64,000 nt of DNA from Pseudomonas resinovorans NBRC 106553. GTDB taxonomy: Bacteria > Pseudomonadota > Gammaproteobacteria > Pseudomonadales > Pseudomonadaceae. The notes below the pieces were generated by a model that worked only from the letters and a program-made list of their open reading frames with translations, was not told the origin of the DNA and made no database searches. The translations under genes were made by a program, and so were the position numbers. Location: contig NC_021499.1 in assembly GCF_000412695.1 (NCBI RefSeq), positions 6,076,001 to 6,140,000 of the forward strand. Direction: 5' to 3'. This document shows, one piece after another, positions 40,796 to 49,490 of the stretch; position 1 is the stretch's first letter, and each line of letters opens with the position of its first letter.

Positions 40796-40812
40796 CGCAC
40801 CAAAGCGGTGCG
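40796..40812. promoter_or_regulatory. NtrC-binding site upstream of glnK
   Basis: CGCACCA-AAG-CGGTGCG is a near-perfect palindrome matching the NtrC consensus TGCACCA-N3-TGGTGCA at five of seven positions in each arm. It lies about 80-95 nt upstream of the -24 element, the usual place for an enhancer site. Confidence 0.7.
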
Positions 40813-40916
40813 CGACGCCCCAGGGCACTGCTCAAAAAGTGTGCGCCTCCCTGCGCCGATCCGGCCCGCCGGGACCCCGTGGTAGACTTGCGCCCAGTCA
40901 TTTACGGAATCCCGCC

Positions 40917-41180
40917 ATGCTGCCGCCCAAAGCCCTGCTCGATACCCTCGCCGCCACCGCCTCGCGCCTGTTCAGCAGTGACAGCCCGCTGCCCCGCGGC
41001 GAGATCGAGGCGCAGTTCAAGGTCCTGCTGCAAAGCGCCTTCGGCAAACTCGACCTGGTCAGCCGCGACGAGTTCGACAGCCAGATGGTGGTACTCGCCC
41101 GCACCCGTGCCCGCCTGGAAGCGCTGGAGGCCAAGGTCGCGGAAATGGAAGCCAAGCTGAACCCGCCGCCCACGGAGTGA
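40917..41180 (+). CDS. ubiK: ubiquinone biosynthesis accessory factor UbiK
   Basis: An 87-residue protein of the BMFP/YqiC family. An N-terminal amphipathic segment (KALLDTLAATASRLFSSD) precedes a trimerising C-terminal coiled coil (TRARLEALEAKVAEMEAKL). UbiK assists the UbiJ-dependent complex that hydroxylates ubiquinone precursors. The ATG at 40917 gives the usual length. comM follows after 38 nt. Confidence 0.9.
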   Translation: MLPPKALLDTLAATASRLFSSDSPLPRGEIEAQFKVLLQSAFGKLDLVSRDEFDSQMVVLARTRARLEALEAKVAEMEAKLNPPPTE

Positions 41181-41218
41181 TCCCGCTCCGGCCCGGCGGA
41201 CCGATCAAGGAGTGATCA

Positions 41219-42724
<1,506 letters not shown>

Positions 42725-42829
42725 AAACTATCAATTAGACACCAATGAAAGACAGGCTCTATCGATTCTGTTAGACTTCCGCGCCTTCCCGCCCTTGGCG
42801 GCCATCCGATAACAAGGAGAGCTAGCTCA

Positions 42830-44806
42830 ATGGAGGCACGTTCGTCTTCGCAATCCACCCTCAATCCGCCGGTATTCTTCGGCTCCGCCATCCTCATCAT
42901 CGCCCTGGTGCTCTACAGCACCCTCGCCCGCGACCAGGCACAGGCCGTGTTCGGCCACATCCAGGACTGGATAGTGGTGAACGCCAGCTGGTTCTACGTC
43001 CTCACCGTCGCGCTGCTGCTGATCACCACGGTCTTCCTCGCCGTCAGTCGCTTCGGCGATATCCGCCTCGGCCCCGACCATAGCCGCCCCGACTACCGCA
43101 GCAGCACCTGGTTCGCCATGCTGTTCTCCGCCGGCATGGGCATCGGCCTGATGTTCTTCGGCGTTGCGGAACCCCTGATGCACTACGCCAATCCTCCCGT
43201 GGGCGATGCCAACACCGTGGCCGCCGCGAGGGAGGCGATGAAGCTGACCTTCTTCCACTGGGGCCTGCACGCCTGGTCGATCTACGCCATCGTCGCGCTG
43301 ATCCTGGCGTTCTTCTGCTACCGCCACGGGCTGCCGCTGACCCTGCGCTCGGCGCTCTACCCACTGATCGGCGAGCGCATCCACGGCCCCATCGGCCACG
43401 CTGTGGATATCTTCGCGATCCTCGGCACGGTGTTCGGCGTCGCCACCTCCCTCGGCTACGGCGTGCTGCAGATCAACAGCGGCCTCAACCACCTGTTCGG
43501 CCTGCCGGTGAGCGTGCCGGTGCAGCTGGGACTGATCGCCGCCACCTGCGCCCTGGCCACGCTGTCGGTGGCCAGCGGCCTGAACAAGGGCATCCGCATC
43601 CTCTCCGAGCTGAACCTGACGCTGGCGGTGATCCTGCTCCTACTGGTGCTGGTCCTGGGACCCACGGTGTTCCTGCTCAAGACCTTCGTGCAGAACACCG
43701 GCGGCTACCTGTCGGAGATCGTCAGCAAGACCTTCAACCTCTACGCCTACGAGTCCAGCGACTGGATCGGCGGCTGGACCCTGCTCTACTGGGGCTGGTG
43801 GCTGTCCTGGTCGCCCTTCGTCGGCCTGTTCATCGCGCGCATCTCCCGTGGGCGCACCATCCGCGAGTTCGTCTGTGGCGTACTCTTCGTGCCGGCAGGC
43901 TTCACCCTGCTGTGGATGACGGTGTTCGGCGACACGGCCATCCACATGGTGCTCAACCAGGGCCTAACCAGCCTGGCCGACACCGTCGCCCAGGACAGTT
44001 CCCTGGCCCTGTTCGCCTTCCTCGAGCAGTTCCCGTTCTCCAGCGTCCTGTCACTGGTGGCGGTACTGATGGTGGTGGTGTTCTTCGTCACCTCCGCCGA
44101 CTCCGGCGCCCTGGTGGTGGATATGCTGGCCTCCGGCGGGCGCGAGGTGACGCCGCTCTGGCAGCGGCTGTTCTGGTCGATCCTGATGGGCGTGGTGGCC
44201 ATGGCCCTGCTCCTGGCCGACGGCCTCAAGGCCCTGCAGACCGCCACCATCGCCAGCGCCCTGCCCTTCTCGGTGGTCCTGCTGGCCGCCACCTGGGGGC
44301 TGCTCAAGGCGCTGCGCCTGGACGCCACCAAGCGCGGCATCCGCTACCAGTCGCTCAACCTCTCGCGCCCGGCCCAGCGCCAGCAAGGCGGCTGGCAACG
44401 GCGCCTGCGCAACATCCTGATGTTCCCCCGCCGCAGCCATGTGAATCGCTTCATCGAGGAGGTGGTTCGCCCCGCCTTCCTGGACGTGGCCGAGGAACTG
44501 CGCAAGCAGGGCTGCGAGGTGAATGTGGAGAGCGCCGACGATGGCCGCTGCAAGCTGAATGTCGGCCACGGCGACGAGGTGGACTTCAGCTACCAGGTGC
44601 GCCCCCGCGCCTTCCTCCAGCCCAGCTTCGCCCAGCGCGACACCGCCGACGAGGGTGCCGACGCACGCAAGTACTTCCGCGCCGAAGTCCACCTGGGCGA
44701 AGGCGGCCAGGACTACGACGTGATGGGCTGGAGCCGCGACGAGGTGATCGGCGACCTGCTCGACCAGTACGAGAAGCACCTGCACTTCCTCCACATGGTG
44801 CGCTGA
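42830..44806 (+). CDS. BCCT-family choline/glycine-betaine transporter, BetT-type
   Basis: A 658-residue sodium- or proton-coupled transporter with twelve spans in residues about 15-510. The BCCT signature region shows GMGIGLMFFGVAEPLMHY (residues about 103-120) and WGWWLSWSPFVG (about 320-331) with tryptophans that bind the quaternary amine. A cytosolic C-terminal tail of about 150 residues, as in BetT, probably senses osmotic stress. BetT carries choline, but betaine or carnitine cannot be excluded. Start ATG with AAGGAG. The next gene is 86 nt away. Confidence 0.88.
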   Translation: MEARSSSQSTLNPPVFFGSAILIIALVLYSTLARDQAQAVFGHIQDWIVVNASWFYVLTVALLLITTVFLAVSRFGDIRLGPDHSRPDYRSSTWFAMLFSAGMGIGLMFFGVAEPLMHYANPPVGDANTVAAAREAMKLTFFHWGLHAWSIYAIVALILAFFCYRHGLPLTLRSALYPLIGERIHGPIGHAVDIFAILGTVFGVATSLGYGVLQINSGLNHLFGLPVSVPVQLGLIAATCALATLSVASGLNKGIRILSELNLTLAVILLLLVLVLGPTVFLLKTFVQNTGGYLSEIVSKTFNLYAYESSDWIGGWTLLYWGWWLSWSPFVGLFIARISRGRTIREFVCGVLFVPAGFTLLWMTVFGDTAIHMVLNQGLTSLADTVAQDSSLALFAFLEQFPFSSVLSLVAVLMVVVFFVTSADSGALVVDMLASGGREVTPLWQRLFWSILMGVVAMALLLADGLKALQTATIASALPFSVVLLAATWGLLKALRLDATKRGIRYQSLNLSRPAQRQQGGWQRRLRNILMFPRRSHVNRFIEEVVRPAFLDVAEELRKQGCEVNVESADDGRCKLNVGHGDEVDFSYQVRPRAFLQPSFAQRDTADEGADARKYFRAEVHLGEGGQDYDVMGWSRDEVIGDLLDQYEKHLHFLHMVR

Positions 44807-44826
44807 GCGGCGGAAACATTTATCCA

Positions 44827-44858
44827 CAGCCCGGCGCTGCTCCTGCCGCGCCGGGCTG
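44827..44858. other. GC-rich hairpin after betT
   Basis: CAGCCCGGCG and CGCCGGGCTG form a perfect 10-bp stem with a 12-nt loop, 20 nt after the betT stop. There is no T-run. It could be a Rho-independent-like pause or mRNA-stabilising structure. It overlaps a perfect DnaA-box sequence at 44820-44828. Confidence 0.45.
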
Positions 44859-44892
44859 CGATACTCGCCGCCCCCACCCTGCGGATTTCGGC

Positions 44893-45693
44893 ATGACCAG
44901 CTTCAATCTCGGCCCCCTGGCCATCCCCATGCAGCAGGCGCTGCTCTACCTCGGTTTCTTCGCCGCGCTGCTGGCCGGCTGGTTGGCCGGACGCAAGCGC
45001 AAGGCCAATCCCGAGGGCGCCCTGTTCGCCATGCTGCTCGGCGGCCTGCTGGTGGCACGCCTGGCCTTCGCCGGGCGGTACGTCGAGCAGTACGCCAGCG
45101 CGCCCCTCACCCTTGTGGATATCCGCGACGGTGGCTTCCTGTTCTGGCCGGGCCTGGTCGCCGCCGCCCTGATCGGCGGCCTGCTGGCCTGGCGCAGACC
45201 CGCCCTGCGCCAGCCGCTCGCCATCGCCGTGCTGGTGGGTGGCAGCCTCTGGGGCACCGGCCAGGCGCTGGTCTCGGCCCTCGAGCGCAGCCGCCAGCTG
45301 CCGGAGCTGAGCCTGATGGACCTTGCCGGCAACCCGGTGGATCTGCGCGAGCTGGACGGCCGGCCGCTGGTGGTGAACCTCTGGGCCACCTGGTGCCCGC
45401 CTTGCCGCCGCGAGATGCCGGTGCTGGAAGCGGCGCAGAAGGCCCACCCGCAGGTGCGCTTCGTGCTGGTGAACCAGGGCGAGCATGCCGAGATCGTGCG
45501 CCGCTTCCTCATCGAGCAGAACCTCGCGCCCCGGGGGGTGCTGCTGGACAGCGGCAATCGCCTGGGCCAGGCCACCGGTTCCTTCGGCCTGCCCACCACC
45601 CTCTTCTACGACGCCGACGGACGCCTGCAGCACAGCCATATGGGCGAACTGTCCGGCGCCAGCCTCGAGCACGGCCTGAGGCAGCTTCCGTAG
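44893..45693 (+). CDS. membrane-anchored TlpA-type thiol:disulfide reductase
   Basis: A 266-residue protein combining three or four N-terminal membrane spans (ALLYLGFFAALLAGWLAG, then LLGGLLVARLAF and further hydrophobic stretches through about residue 125) with a periplasmic thioredoxin domain. The active site WCPPC lies near residue 164 (WATWCPPCRREM), and the cis-proline region is SFGLPTTLFYD. TlpA/ResA-like proteins reduce disulfides, for instance of apocytochromes. The multi-span N-terminus is unusual for TlpA and could supply electrons or localise the protein. It is convergent with the lysR gene. Confidence 0.82.
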   Translation: MTSFNLGPLAIPMQQALLYLGFFAALLAGWLAGRKRKANPEGALFAMLLGGLLVARLAFAGRYVEQYASAPLTLVDIRDGGFLFWPGLVAAALIGGLLAWRRPALRQPLAIAVLVGGSLWGTGQALVSALERSRQLPELSLMDLAGNPVDLRELDGRPLVVNLWATWCPPCRREMPVLEAAQKAHPQVRFVLVNQGEHAEIVRRFLIEQNLAPRGVLLDSGNRLGQATGSFGLPTTLFYDADGRLQHSHMGELSGASLEHGLRQLP

Positions 45694-45703
45694 TTCGGCC
45701 TCT

Positions 45704-46621
45704 CTAACTCAGCAGCTCCACGGGCGGCAGGGTCATGGCGGCGACTTCCGCCAGCAGGAAATCGCGCAGGCGGCACAGGCGACCCTGGCCGCTGCGGGCC
45801 CGGGGCCAGACCAGGTAGTAGCTGTCGCCACTGGCCACCGCCGTCGGCCAGGGCAGGCCTATACGCCCCTGCACGGCATCCTCGGCCACCATCACCAGGT
45901 CGCCGATGGACACGCCGTAGCCCCTGGCCGCCGCCACTATGCCCAGCTCCAGGGTGTCGAACGCCTGGCCGCCCTTGAGCGACACCTCGTCGCCGAGGTC
46001 CATGCGCTGCAGCCAGCGGCGCCAGTCGCGGCGATCCGGTGTCGGGTGCAGCAACTCCGTGCTCTGCAGCCGCGCCAGGTCCCAGGGCTCCGCGGCCTGG
46101 GAGGGTTCGCAGACCGGGATCAGCCATTCGCTGAACAGCAGGGTCACCTCCCAGTCCGGGCTGAAATGGCCGTCGCTGAGCAGCACCGCGCAATCGAAGG
46201 GCTCGTGCTGGAAGTCCACCTTGTCCACATCCATCCAGGCGCTGGTCAGCTGCACCTCGACATCGTCGTTGAGGTGGCGGAAGCGCGACAGCCGCGACAG
46301 CAGCCAGCGCATGGTCAGGGTGGAAGGCGCCTTCAGGCGCAGGGTGACGTCGTCGACCCGCAAGGTGGTGCAGGCGCGCTCAAGGGCATCGAAGCCATCC
46401 CGCAGGCCCGGCAGCAGCATCCTGGCCGGCTCGGTGAGCTGGATGTTGCGGCCCTGGCGCTCGAACAGCCGACAGGAGAAGTGCTCCTCCAGGGTGCGGA
46501 TGTGCCGGCTCACCGCACTCTGGGTGATGGCCAGCTCCTCGGCGGCGCGGGTGAAGGAGGCGTGCCGGGCCGCGGCCTCGAAGGCGCGCAGGGCGTAGAG
46601 CGGCGGTAGACGGCGCGACAT
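45704..46621 (-). CDS. LysR-family transcriptional regulator (GcvA-like)
   Basis: A 305-residue regulator. The N-terminal winged HTH shows LYALRAFEAAARHASFTRAA and LAITQSAVSRHIRTLEEHFS (residues about 28-47), a pattern close to the GcvA/ampR branch. The C-terminal periplasmic-binding-protein-type effector domain spans about 90-300. Its target is probably the divergent norM or itself; a T-N11-A motif lies at 46637-46649. Ligand unknown. Confidence 0.88.
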   Translation of the reverse strand: MSRRLPPLYALRAFEAAARHASFTRAAEELAITQSAVSRHIRTLEEHFSCRLFERQGRNIQLTEPARMLLPGLRDGFDALERACTTLRVDDVTLRLKAPSTLTMRWLLSRLSRFRHLNDDVEVQLTSAWMDVDKVDFQHEPFDCAVLLSDGHFSPDWEVTLLFSEWLIPVCEPSQAAEPWDLARLQSTELLHPTPDRRDWRRWLQRMDLGDEVSLKGGQAFDTLELGIVAAARGYGVSIGDLVMVAEDAVQGRIGLPWPTAVASGDSYYLVWPRARSGQGRLCRLRDFLLAEVAAMTLPPVELLS

Positions 46622-46635
46622 GGATGCCCTTATCT

Positions 46636-46650
46636 ATGAGTCAAAGTCAT
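46636..46650. promoter_or_regulatory. candidate LysR-type operator in the lysR/norM gap
   Basis: ATGA-GTCAAAG-TCAT is a small palindrome containing T-N11-A, centred about 20 nt upstream of the lysR start in the 140-nt divergent region. Assignment is by motif alone. Confidence 0.4.
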
Positions 46651-46761
46651 GGAAGGCATCATTTTTTTCCTTTTGTGCCGACTGTTCAAGCCTCGGAGAA
46701 TTGCAGAATTCACGGCCAGCCACAGGGATAGGCCGGCCTTTCGAGACAGTGAGCCTTACTC

Positions 46762-48150
46762 ATGCCACAGAGCATACGCAACGAACTGCTGGCCATCCTG
46801 CGCCTGGCCGGACCGCTGATCGCGGCCCAGCTCGCCCATGTGCTGATGGTCTTCACCGACACCGTGATGATGGGGCTGATCGGCCCCGAGGCCCTGGCCG
46901 GGGGCGGCCTGGGCGCGGCCAGCTATTCCTTCGTGTCGATCTTCTGCGTCGGGGTGATCGCCGCCGTGGGCAACCTGGTCGCCATCCGCCACGGCGCCAA
47001 CGATGCGGCCGGCGCCACCCTTCTCACCCAGAGCGGCCTGTGGCTTGCCGGCGCCATGGCCCTGGGCGCGGGCCTGCTGCTGTGGAACCTCAAGCCCATC
47101 CTGCTGGCCTTCGGCCAAGCACCGGAGAGCGTGGAAGGCGCCATGCAGTTCCTCTCGACCCTGATCTTCGCCCTGCCCGGCTACCTCGCCTTCATGGCCC
47201 TGCGCGGCTTCACCAGCGCCATCGGCAGGCCCGGCCCGGTGATGGCCATCAGCATCGGCGGCGCCCTGCTCAACTTCCTCCTCAACTACGCGCTGATCCA
47301 CGGCCTGTTCGGCCTGCCGCGCCTGGGCCTGGCCGGCATCGGCCTGATCACTGCGGTGGTGATGAACGGCATGGCGCTGCTGCTGGCCTGGCACATCGTG
47401 CGCAACCCGGCCTATGCAGCCTATCCACTGGGGCGCGGCCTGCTGCGGCCGTCCCGCGAGGCGCTGTCGGAACTGCTGCGCCTGGGCCTGCCCATCGGCG
47501 GTACCTACGCGGTGGAGTCCGGCCTGTTCGCTTTCGCCGCCCTGTGCATGGGCGCCCTGGGCAGCACCCAGCTGGCGGCGCACCAGATCGCCATCCAGTC
47601 GGTATACGTGGCCTTCATGGTGCCGGTGGGGATTTCCTATGCGGTGACCTTCCGCATCGGCCAGCACTACGGCGCCGGACGCCTGGAAGAAGCGCGCCGC
47701 GCCGGACGCCTGGGCATCGGTTTCGGCGCCGGCTGCATGCTCGCCTTCGCCGCGCTGTTCTGGCTGGCGCCGGAGTGGGTGGTGGGGCTGTTCCTCGACC
47801 ACCAGGCCGCCGAGTTCCAGGACATCGTGCAGCTGGCCGTGGGCCTGCTGGCGGTGGCCGCCTGGTTCGAACTGTTCGACGGCATCCAGACCATCGCCAT
47901 GGGCGCCATCCGTGGGCTCAAGGACGCCAAGACGACCTTTGTGGTGGGCCTGGGCTGCTACTGGCTGGTGGGCGCGCCGGCGGCCTGGCTGCTGGCCTTC
48001 CCGCTCGGCTGGGGCGCGGTCGGCGTCTGGTGGGGCCTGGCGCTGGGCCTGGCCTGTGCGGCACTGGGGCTCACCCTGGGCTTCGAATGGAAGACGGCGC
48101 GCCTGCTGCGGCCTGTGGATAACTGCGTAGGGTCCGTAGGTTGTGGCTGA
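46762..48150 (+). CDS. norM: MATE-family multidrug/Na+ efflux protein NorM
   Basis: A 462-residue twelve-span MATE transporter. The conserved N-terminal segment is GPLIAAQLAHVLMVFTDTVM (residues about 14-33), and the second repeat shows LGLPIGGTYAVESGLFAFAA (about 245-264). MATE proteins export cationic drugs and dyes against H+ or Na+. The last residues (NCVGSVGCG) are encoded by a palindromic repeat that also supplies the TGA stop, so the C-terminus may be extended relative to related strains. It is divergent from a LysR regulator that may control it. Confidence 0.92.
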   Translation: MPQSIRNELLAILRLAGPLIAAQLAHVLMVFTDTVMMGLIGPEALAGGGLGAASYSFVSIFCVGVIAAVGNLVAIRHGANDAAGATLLTQSGLWLAGAMALGAGLLLWNLKPILLAFGQAPESVEGAMQFLSTLIFALPGYLAFMALRGFTSAIGRPGPVMAISIGGALLNFLLNYALIHGLFGLPRLGLAGIGLITAVVMNGMALLLAWHIVRNPAYAAYPLGRGLLRPSREALSELLRLGLPIGGTYAVESGLFAFAALCMGALGSTQLAAHQIAIQSVYVAFMVPVGISYAVTFRIGQHYGAGRLEEARRAGRLGIGFGAGCMLAFAALFWLAPEWVVGLFLDHQAAEFQDIVQLAVGLLAVAAWFELFDGIQTIAMGAIRGLKDAKTTFVVGLGCYWLVGAPAAWLLAFPLGWGAVGVWWGLALGLACAALGLTLGFEWKTARLLRPVDNCVGSVGCG

Positions 48151-48168
48151 GCCACGCGAAGCCCAACG
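48135..48168. repeat. palindromic repeat family B, copy 1 (overlaps the norM end)
   Basis: A 34-nt block from CGTAGGTTGTGGC to GCCCAACG. It matches 54220-54253 in inverse orientation at 33 of 34 positions. It contains the norM stop codon (48148-48150). Confidence 0.75.
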
Positions 48169-48218
48169 TTCCCGGCCCCCACGCTGGGCCCGACCTACAG
48201 GTAGCCGCCGGCTCAGCC

Positions 48219-48286
48219 CGTAGGATGGGTTGAGCCTGCGATACCCATCGGCGATGTGATGGGTATCGCTCCGCTCAACCCATCCT
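48219..48286. repeat. palindromic repeat family A, complete copy
   Basis: Two long inverted arms (GGATGGGTTGAGC..GCGATACCCAT and ATGGGTATCGC..GCTCAACCCATCC) around a 10-nt centre. The left arm is identical over 30 nt to 6106-6135. It directly abuts the IS110 element on its left. Confidence 0.8.
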
Positions 48287-48289
48287 TGT

Positions 48290-48467
48290 ATCTCTCCAGG
48301 GCAATGAGGTTAGCTACCTTGATGCCCAAGGCCGGGAAAGCCGTTCCCATCCTGAGAGCCTGACTCTGTTTCGTAGATTGTGCTCCCGGCCCACTTCTCC
48401 AACTCCTGAATGGTATCCAAGCCCCTCCAGCGGAGTGAGGCTGTATGAACAAGGCAAGGATCGAGAG
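48290..48467 (+). ncRNA. candidate bridge-RNA region of the IS110 element
   Basis: 178 nt of non-coding sequence between the inferred left end and the transposase ATG. In IS110-group elements such as IS621 this position encodes a structured RNA with separate target and donor guide loops. The 8-mer ATGGTATC occurs in it (48410-48417) and again at the right end (49476-49483), as a guide segment might. Folding was not computed. Confidence 0.4.
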
Positions 48468-49448
48468 ATGGCGGTTATTGGAATCGATGTCAGCAAGCAA
48501 AAGCTCGACTGTCTGTGGCTACGCGACCCGGAAAGTCTGAAGGTCAAAACCAAGGTATTTACCAATCAAGTGGACGACTTCGCCGCGTTGGTTGATTGGT
48601 GTTGCACGCACACCGGAGCCACAGCCGGGGAACTGAAGGTGTTCCTTGAGGCCACCGGGGTCTATCACGAATCCTTGGCGTATTACCTGCACGAGCGCGG
48701 CGTTCAAGTCTTTGTCCTGAACCCGGCGCAGGTCCGCGACTATGCGCGCAGCCAGGGCATTCGTGGTAAGACGGACAAACAAGACAGCCTGGTGCTCGCC
48801 CGTTTTGGCGCAACCCAGAAGGCCCGGCGCTGGTTGCCGGAAGCGCGGGAAATCCGCGAGCTGAAAGCGATGATCGTGCGCTATGAGGCGCTGCAAGAGG
48901 ACCTTCAGCGCGAACTGAACCGGCGGGAAAAGGCCGAGGTCAGTCAGGCCAGCCTCAGCGTAATGGCCTCCATCGATACGATGCTCAGTGCGTTGCGCCA
49001 GGAAGCCGAGCGCCTGAAACAAGAGATCGACGATCACATCGACCGGCACGACCAGCTCAAACGCAACCGACAGCTGCTGCAGAGCATCCAGGGCATCGGG
49101 GATGTCCTCTCCCGTCATCTGCTGGCGTTTCTGCACAGCCGCGACTTTGGCACTGCCCGACAATGCGCGGCTTTTGCGGGCCTGGTGCCACGACCTTGGG
49201 ACTCCGGCTCATCGGTGAAGGGCAAACCTCGTTTGACCAAGGCGGGGCAGCCTCGACTGCGGGCCAAGCTCTACATGGCCGCGATTGTCGCCAAGCAGTA
49301 CAACCCCACGGTTAGAGCGCTTTACCAACGTCTACTGGCGCGGGGAAAAGCCAAGATGAGCGCCCTGGGTGCCGCCATGCGCAAGCTGTTGCAGATTGCC
49401 TATGGCGTGCTCAAGACGCAGACACCCTATCAGCCGCAACCGACCTGA
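48468..49448 (+). CDS. IS110-family transposase (recombinase)
   Basis: A 326-residue recombinase with the two IS110 domains. The N-terminal RuvC-like DEDD domain shows Asp7 in VIGIDVSKQKLD, Glu in LEATGVYHESLAYY near residue 64 and the paired acids in RGKTDKQDSLVLARFG near 105. A coiled coil covers about 150-215. The C-terminal Tnp_20 domain has IQGIGDVLSRHLLAFL and FAGLVPRPWDSGSSVKGKPR, with the conserved serine near residue 245. It looks intact, with start MAVIGIDVSK preceded by GAGAG. IS110 enzymes act with a bridge RNA to recombine the element into target DNA. Confidence 0.92.
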   Translation: MAVIGIDVSKQKLDCLWLRDPESLKVKTKVFTNQVDDFAALVDWCCTHTGATAGELKVFLEATGVYHESLAYYLHERGVQVFVLNPAQVRDYARSQGIRGKTDKQDSLVLARFGATQKARRWLPEAREIRELKAMIVRYEALQEDLQRELNRREKAEVSQASLSVMASIDTMLSALRQEAERLKQEIDDHIDRHDQLKRNRQLLQSIQGIGDVLSRHLLAFLHSRDFGTARQCAAFAGLVPRPWDSGSSVKGKPRLTKAGQPRLRAKLYMAAIVAKQYNPTVRALYQRLLARGKAKMSALGAAMRKLLQIAYGVLKTQTPYQPQPT

Positions 49449-49490
49449 TAGGGTCGGTTGCATCTGATCGGAGAGATGGTATCTACGAAT

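Larger units (their letters stand above)
48288..49484 (+). mobile_element. IS110-family insertion sequence
   Basis: About 1.19 kb between two GTATCT copies (48288-48293 and 49479-49484), containing one transposase gene on the plus strand. An imperfect terminal inverted match ATCTCTCC/GGAGAGAT (48290-48297, 49470-49477) lies just inside. About 175 nt of non-coding DNA precede the transposase and only about 30 nt follow it, the layout of the IS110 group, whose left end encodes a bridge RNA. The element sits between norM and proE, beside a REP-type palindrome, a favoured target class for this family. Exact ends are inferred. Confidence 0.7.
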
